NCBI GenBank assembly: GCA_902775975.1
Contig: CACYOC010000024.1
Span: 1-40,526, forward strand
DNA: 40,526 bases
From: an uncultured Bacteroidales bacterium
GTDB lineage: Bacteria > Bacteroidota > Bacteroidia > Bacteroidales > Bacteroidaceae
Direction of reading: 5' to 3'
In this document: in pieces, positions 37,333-40,526 of the stretch
How positions within the stretch are numbered: position 1 is the stretch's first letter
Layout of the letters: every line of letters starts with the position of its first letter
Notes under the pieces: generated by a model
What the model was told of the DNA's origin: nothing
Database searches by the model: none
What the model saw: the letters and a program-made list of their open reading frames with translations, nothing else
Translations under genes and position numbers: made by a program

Positions 37333-39966
37333 CTATTCAACCTCTCCTCCCTTCGGGAGGGGCTGGGGGTGGGCTATCATCCTCCATACCTCTCCAATCC
37401 ACAGTACCGGCGACGTGACAGCCAACATCCAAAGCCACGTCTGCCAAGGCAAGGGAACCGTGCGGAACATCTGTCCACCGAAGGTGACGATGAGCCATTG
37501 TCCGACGAGCACCAGTGCCAGCACCAGCAGGAAACCGCGACATGCCCACAGTCGACGGAATGCTGAATGGCACGAGCCCAGCATACGGGCATTGAACAGA
37601 TTCCACCACTGCATGAGGACGAAGAGGGTGAAGAAAATGGTTAACTCGACATCATCGACTCCTGCTACACGCTCAAAATACCAGAGCATGGAGGCCGTGA
37701 CCGCAAAGAACAGCCCGCCAATGATGCAGATGCCTCGTGCCATGGGATGAGTGATGATGAAGGCGTCGCGGCTGCGGGGCTTCTCGTTCATCACCTCACG
37801 GCTGGGAGGCAGCGAAGCCAATGCCATGGCGGCAAAGGTGTCCATGATGAGGTTTACCCACAGAATCTGTGTGATGGTCAGTGGCATCTCCGTACCGATA
37901 AATGCTCCGAAGAGTACCAGCAGCAGTGCCGTGACGTTGACCACGAGCTGGAAGAAGATGAAGCGCTGGATGTTCTTGTAGAGCGAGCGTCCCCACATGA
38001 CAGCTTGTACGATGCTGCGGAAGGAGTCGTCGATGAGCGTAATGTCGCTGGCTTGTTGGGCAACGCTGGTGCCTGAACCTAATGACAATCCGACGTGCGA
38101 GCGGTTCAGTGCCGGAGCGTCATTCGTACCGTCGCCCGTCACTGCCACGACCTCGCCTTGCTGCTGTAGCAGCTGTACCAGTCGCTGCTTGTCGGTAGGT
38201 CTGGCTCGCGACATCACCTTCAGCCCTTGCACGTATTTCAGCGCCTCTTCGTCGCTCATGGCGGCAAAGTCCTTTCCCGTTATTTCGGCGCCCTCGGGAA
38301 TATCGTCATGACGAGGCAGAATACCTATCTGGCGGGCTATCTCGACAGCTGTTGCCGAGGTGTCGCCGGTCACCACTTTCACATCGATACCTGCTCGGCT
38401 GCACTGTCGTACGGCTTCCGGCACCTCGGGACGCAGGGGGTCGCTGATGGCAACGATGGCGAGGTGGGGTGATGGGTGTTGGGTGATGGGTGTTGGGTGA
38501 TGGGTGTTGGAAAGCCAGGCTATCGCCAGCGTTCGCAGCGCATGTTGCTGCCAGTCTAATAGCGTAGCCTGTATCTCGTCTTTGCCTTCTATCTGCTCAC
38601 CTCTGGATTCCAAGAAATCCATCACTACCTCGGGAGCTCCTTTTATATATAAGGTATCCTCCGCAGTCGTCGTCATGTATTTACGCTCCGTAGAGAAGGG
38701 TAGCCTGTCCGTGATGGGATGCTCTTCTCGCAGCTGCTGGTAATCGATGCCCTGATCCATGAGCCAGCGCAGCAGCGCCTGCTCCGTGGGGTTTCCTACG
38801 TTGTGCGTTGCCGTCGTGTTCAGCGCTATCGCCTTGGTCAGTTCTGGAGAAACGTCATTACTCATTTCTCCGTTCTCATTTCTTATTTCGAAAACCGTCA
38901 TGCGGTTGGCGGTCAGCGTTCCCGTCTTGTCGGTACAAATCACCGTCACGGCACCCATGGTCTCTGAAGCCTGTAACTTGCGAACGAGGTTGTTCGACTT
39001 GAGCATGCGGCGCATATTGAGAGCCAGTGCCAAGGTGATAGCCATGGGAAGTCCTTCGGGCACCGCCATTACGATCAGCGTCACCGCCATCATGAAGTAG
39101 CGTAGCGTAACCTCCAACATTCCGGCATAGTCGGTGGTATGCCATAGCGGGCTGGTCAGCATGTCGTGTATCAGGAAGATAACGAAACTGGCCATCGACA
39201 GACCGCCGCCTACCTTGCTGATGAGCTTTGCCAGTCGGTTGAGTTGTTGGTTCAGAGGTGTCTTGACGCCTGTCAACTCCGTTGCCTGTCGGGCTACATG
39301 TCCTATCTCCGTGTGATCGCCGACGGCAGTCACCATCATGCGTCCTGTGCCGTTCATCACCATGGACGAGCGCAACAGCATGTTTTTAGGATAAGCCTCT
39401 TCGCCTTCCTGGGTCTTGTCGCCTGACGTCTCGCTTCCGTTGTCCTTCGGAGAGTTGTCGGGTGGAAGACACTCTTTGTTCGTCAATAACTCGCCGGTCA
39501 GCGAACTTTCATCCACCTGTAAGTCGGTAGCCTGCAGCAGCATGCCGTCGGCAGGAACCTCGTCGCCTGTTTCAATGATGACCACGTCACCCACCACGAC
39601 TTCCCGACGCGGAATCTCCACAATCTCGCCGTCGCGCACCACCTTAACGCTCTGCTCCTCGCCCAGCTGGGTGAGCACGTCAAACTTCCTGGCGGCGTCG
39701 CGCTCAAAGAGAAAACCTACCGTCGTTGCCAGAATGATAGCGGCAATGATGCCGATGGTCTCCATGAAGTCATCCTTGACAAACGACAGTACAAGCGACA
39801 CCATGGCAGCAACCAACAGGATGCGAACCATGGGGTCTTGGTATTTTTCCAGATAGAGTATCCACATCGACTGCCTCTTAGGTGGTGTCAGCACGTTCTC
39901 GCCGTGTTCAGCCCTGCTTTTCAGCACCTCTGCAGCACTCAATCCGTGTTGTTCATTCGTTTTCAC
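37333..39966 (-). CDS. calcium-translocating P-type ATPase
   Basis: The 877-residue protein has the hallmarks of a type II P-type ATPase: DESSLTGE in the actuator domain, the phosphorylation motif ICTDKTGTLTANRM near residue 340, KGAPEVV in the nucleotide-binding domain, ISDPLRPEV, TGDGTNDAPALN near residue 615, and ten or so membrane helices with VPEGLPMAITLALA in the M4 region. This pattern fits Ca2+ pumps (PMCA/SERCA-like). The start is a GTG only four bases after the -7 box, so the mRNA is probably leaderless. Two repeat insertions alter the protein: a 42-bp heptad array adds about residues 488-501, and a palindromic element supplies the last codons (HPQPLPKGGEVE). Three downstream genes follow on the same strand. 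Confidence 0.92.
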   Translation of the reverse strand: MKTNEQHGLSAAEVLKSRAEHGENVLTPPKRQSMWILYLEKYQDPMVRILLVAAMVSLVLSFVKDDFMETIGIIAAIILATTVGFLFERDAARKFDVLTQLGEEQSVKVVRDGEIVEIPRREVVVGDVVIIETGDEVPADGMLLQATDLQVDESSLTGELLTNKECLPPDNSPKDNGSETSGDKTQEGEEAYPKNMLLRSSMVMNGTGRMMVTAVGDHTEIGHVARQATELTGVKTPLNQQLNRLAKLISKVGGGLSMASFVIFLIHDMLTSPLWHTTDYAGMLEVTLRYFMMAVTLIVMAVPEGLPMAITLALALNMRRMLKSNNLVRKLQASETMGAVTVICTDKTGTLTANRMTVFEIRNENGEMSNDVSPELTKAIALNTTATHNVGNPTEQALLRWLMDQGIDYQQLREEHPITDRLPFSTERKYMTTTAEDTLYIKGAPEVVMDFLESRGEQIEGKDEIQATLLDWQQHALRTLAIAWLSNTHHPTPITQHPSPHLAIVAISDPLRPEVPEAVRQCSRAGIDVKVVTGDTSATAVEIARQIGILPRHDDIPEGAEITGKDFAAMSDEEALKYVQGLKVMSRARPTDKQRLVQLLQQQGEVVAVTGDGTNDAPALNRSHVGLSLGSGTSVAQQASDITLIDDSFRSIVQAVMWGRSLYKNIQRFIFFQLVVNVTALLLVLFGAFIGTEMPLTITQILWVNLIMDTFAAMALASLPPSREVMNEKPRSRDAFIITHPMARGICIIGGLFFAVTASMLWYFERVAGVDDVELTIFFTLFVLMQWWNLFNARMLGSCHSAFRRLWACRGFLLVLALVLVGQWLIVTFGGQMFRTVPLPWQTWLWMLAVTSPVLWIGEVWRMIAHPQPLPKGGEVE
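37341..37375 (+). repeat. GC-rich palindromic element forming the C terminus of the P-type ATPase
   Basis: CCTCCCTTCGGGAGG forms a 6-bp stem with 3-base loop, followed by GGCTGGGGGTGGGCT. The ATPase stop codon lies just beyond it (37333-37335), so the last dozen residues derive from the element. Confidence 0.85.
38464..38505 (-). repeat. in-frame heptad array (GATGGGT/GTTGGGT)6 in the P-type ATPase gene
   Basis: Six 7-bp units, GTGGGGT then GATGGGT and GTTGGGT in alternation, total 42 bp, both a multiple of 7 and of 3. They encode a His/Pro/Thr stretch (THHPTPITQHPSPH) between AIAWLSN and LAIVAISDPLRPEV, a surface loop in related pumps. Confidence 0.88.
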
Positions 39967-39970
39967 GCTG

Positions 39971-39978
39971 CAAAGGTA
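39971..39978 (-). promoter_or_regulatory. -7 box TACCTTTG of the ATPase-ribF-CPBP operon
   Basis: On the minus strand TACCTTTG is followed by CAGC and then the GTG start codon at 39966. Transcription would begin at or next to the start codon. Confidence 0.65.
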
Positions 39979-40090
39979 CGATTAAGTGAGCAAAAAGCAA
40001 AAAGAAAAATGCGTTTTCTTTTGTTTTTTCGAGCGATAGTACCTTGACCCAAGGCTCAGAGGTACATAAAAATGTTAAAAACGGCAAATT

Positions 40091-40118
40091 CTTTAATTTT
40101 TAATCTTTAATCTTTAAT
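40091..40118 (+). repeat. heptad array yTTTAAT upstream of a promoter
   Basis: Four units (CTTTAAT, TTTTAAT, CTTTAAT, CTTTAAT) end exactly 8 bases before the -7 box at 40127, the same distance as at 8754-8790. Confidence 0.82.
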
Positions 40119-40126
40119 CTTTTTAG

Positions 40127-40134
40127 TACCTTTG
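40127..40134 (+). promoter_or_regulatory. -7 box TACCTTTG upstream of tRNA-Met
   Basis: A perfect -7 box lies 107 bases before the tRNA. The leader between them contains a duplicate CCGATTTTnAAnAATC (40138 and 40224) and a GCAAGC/GCTTGC inverted pair, but no gene that I can support. Confidence 0.6.
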
Positions 40135-40241
40135 CATCCGATTTTGAATAATCGTCTGCGAGAATGGGCTTCGCCTCAGCAAAGAGCAAGCTCTCTGCGT
40201 TCAGCTTGCACCATCCTTGAACCCGATTTTAAAGAATCACC

Positions 40242-40315
40242 GGACTTGTAGCTCAGTTGGTTAGAGCAACAGACTCATAATCTGGAGGTCCCAGGTTCAA
40301 GCCCTGGCTGGTCCA
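40242..40315 (+). tRNA. tRNA-Met (anticodon CAT)
   Basis: The 74-base sequence folds as a tRNA: acceptor GGACTTG with CTGGTCC, D arm GCTC...GAGC with GTTGGTTA, anticodon loop CTCATAA with CAT, and T arm CCAGG-TTCAAGC-CCTGG. Two pairs are weak: position 6-67 is T-T and 27-43 is A-G. The CCA end is not encoded. It lacks the initiator-type unpaired first base, so it is probably the elongator methionine tRNA or a tRNA-Ile with a modified CAT anticodon. Confidence 0.9.
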
Positions 40316-40526
40316 CCCTCAAAATCAGAGAGTTACGAACATTTTGTAATTCTCTTTTTCTTTTTAGTGAAATTCGGGCGAAATTCGTGGCGAAAAACTT
40401 AGGGTATGAAATGTGATGCAATCTTTTCGATTGTAACTGCATTGCATGGCATTGCAGAATCAATGAATACCTTGATAATCTTTTGCCAGTTTAAATCCTG
40501 TTATTCCCTAAAGAACGTTAAATATC
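40316..40526. other. region right of the tRNA, no gene identified
   Basis: The last 211 bases hold no gene that I can support. The only open frame on the minus strand crosses the tRNA and gives a well-known spurious peptide (DQPGLEPGTSRL). A short direct repeat (GAAATTCGGGC, GAAATTCGTGGC) lies at 40370-40392. The 3' side of a tRNA is a common site for integrated elements, but no integrase is visible before the window ends. Confidence 0.4.

Noticed and set aside
40164-40220. An 18-codon frame (MGFASAKSKLSAFSLHHP) in the tRNA leader
   Set aside because: It is too short to support on sequence alone. The segment may instead be an interspersed leader-type repeat.
40275-40463. A 62-residue minus-strand frame ending in DQPGLEPGTSRL
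   Set aside because: It runs antisense through the tRNA-Met gene. This peptide is a familiar artefact of frames read across tRNA genes.
40316-40526. An attachment site or start of an integrated element beside the tRNA
   Set aside because: No integrase gene and no duplicated tRNA 3' end is visible within the 211 bases available.

Overview
The window looks like a chromosomal segment of a Prevotella-type member of the Bacteroidales. Promoters carry the Bacteroidetes -7 box (TAnnTTTG) close to start codons, Shine-Dalgarno sequences are absent, and four secreted proteins end in the short C-terminal domain typical of the phylum. The genus is an inference. No rRNA, insertion sequence, prophage or CRISPR array is visible.

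Layout. Bases 1-8720 hold the first codons of a minus-strand gene, a membrane protein, a CPA2-type cation/proton antiporter, a large RluA-type pseudouridine synthase, a secreted PL1-type pectate lyase and a superfamily 1 helicase. Bases 8790-16051 hold a GNAT-like protein, an ispG operon with an unusual YqiA-like fusion protein, aqpZ, class II fructose-bisphosphate aldolase, a secreted esterase and a Zn-ribbon NUDIX hydrolase. Bases 16093-21851 look like one transcription unit: topA, aroK, speA, argB. Bases 21863-34019 (minus strand) hold a minimal nucleotidyltransferase, a 56-residue acidic protein, a 2071-residue modular surface protein, a shortened ORF6N protein, an 834-residue relative of the giant protein and a 570-residue secreted protein. 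An ECF sigma factor with a probable membrane anti-sigma factor is divergent from these. Bases 35481-39978 (minus strand) carry a Ca2+-type P-type ATPase, ribF and a CPBP protease, and a tRNA-Met lies near the right end.

The most unusual content is repetitive DNA that does not respect gene boundaries. First, at least eight copies of a GC-rich palindromic element (about 30-36 bp) occur, several inserted in frame inside the pseudouridine synthase, argB and the end of the P-type ATPase. Second, about thirteen short tandem arrays with unrelated units but periods of 7, 8, 15 or 16 bp sit directly upstream of -7 boxes, against start codons, over stop codons, or in frame inside genes. Third, a 22-bp repeat with a perfect internal palindrome stands alone in a 540-bp gap. 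These, the fusion protein that has lost its HAD nucleophile, and the palindromic divergent promoter at 15389-15418 are the main leads.

All calls come from reading the sequence. No database search was run, so family names rest on recognised motifs and functional statements are inferences from the families.
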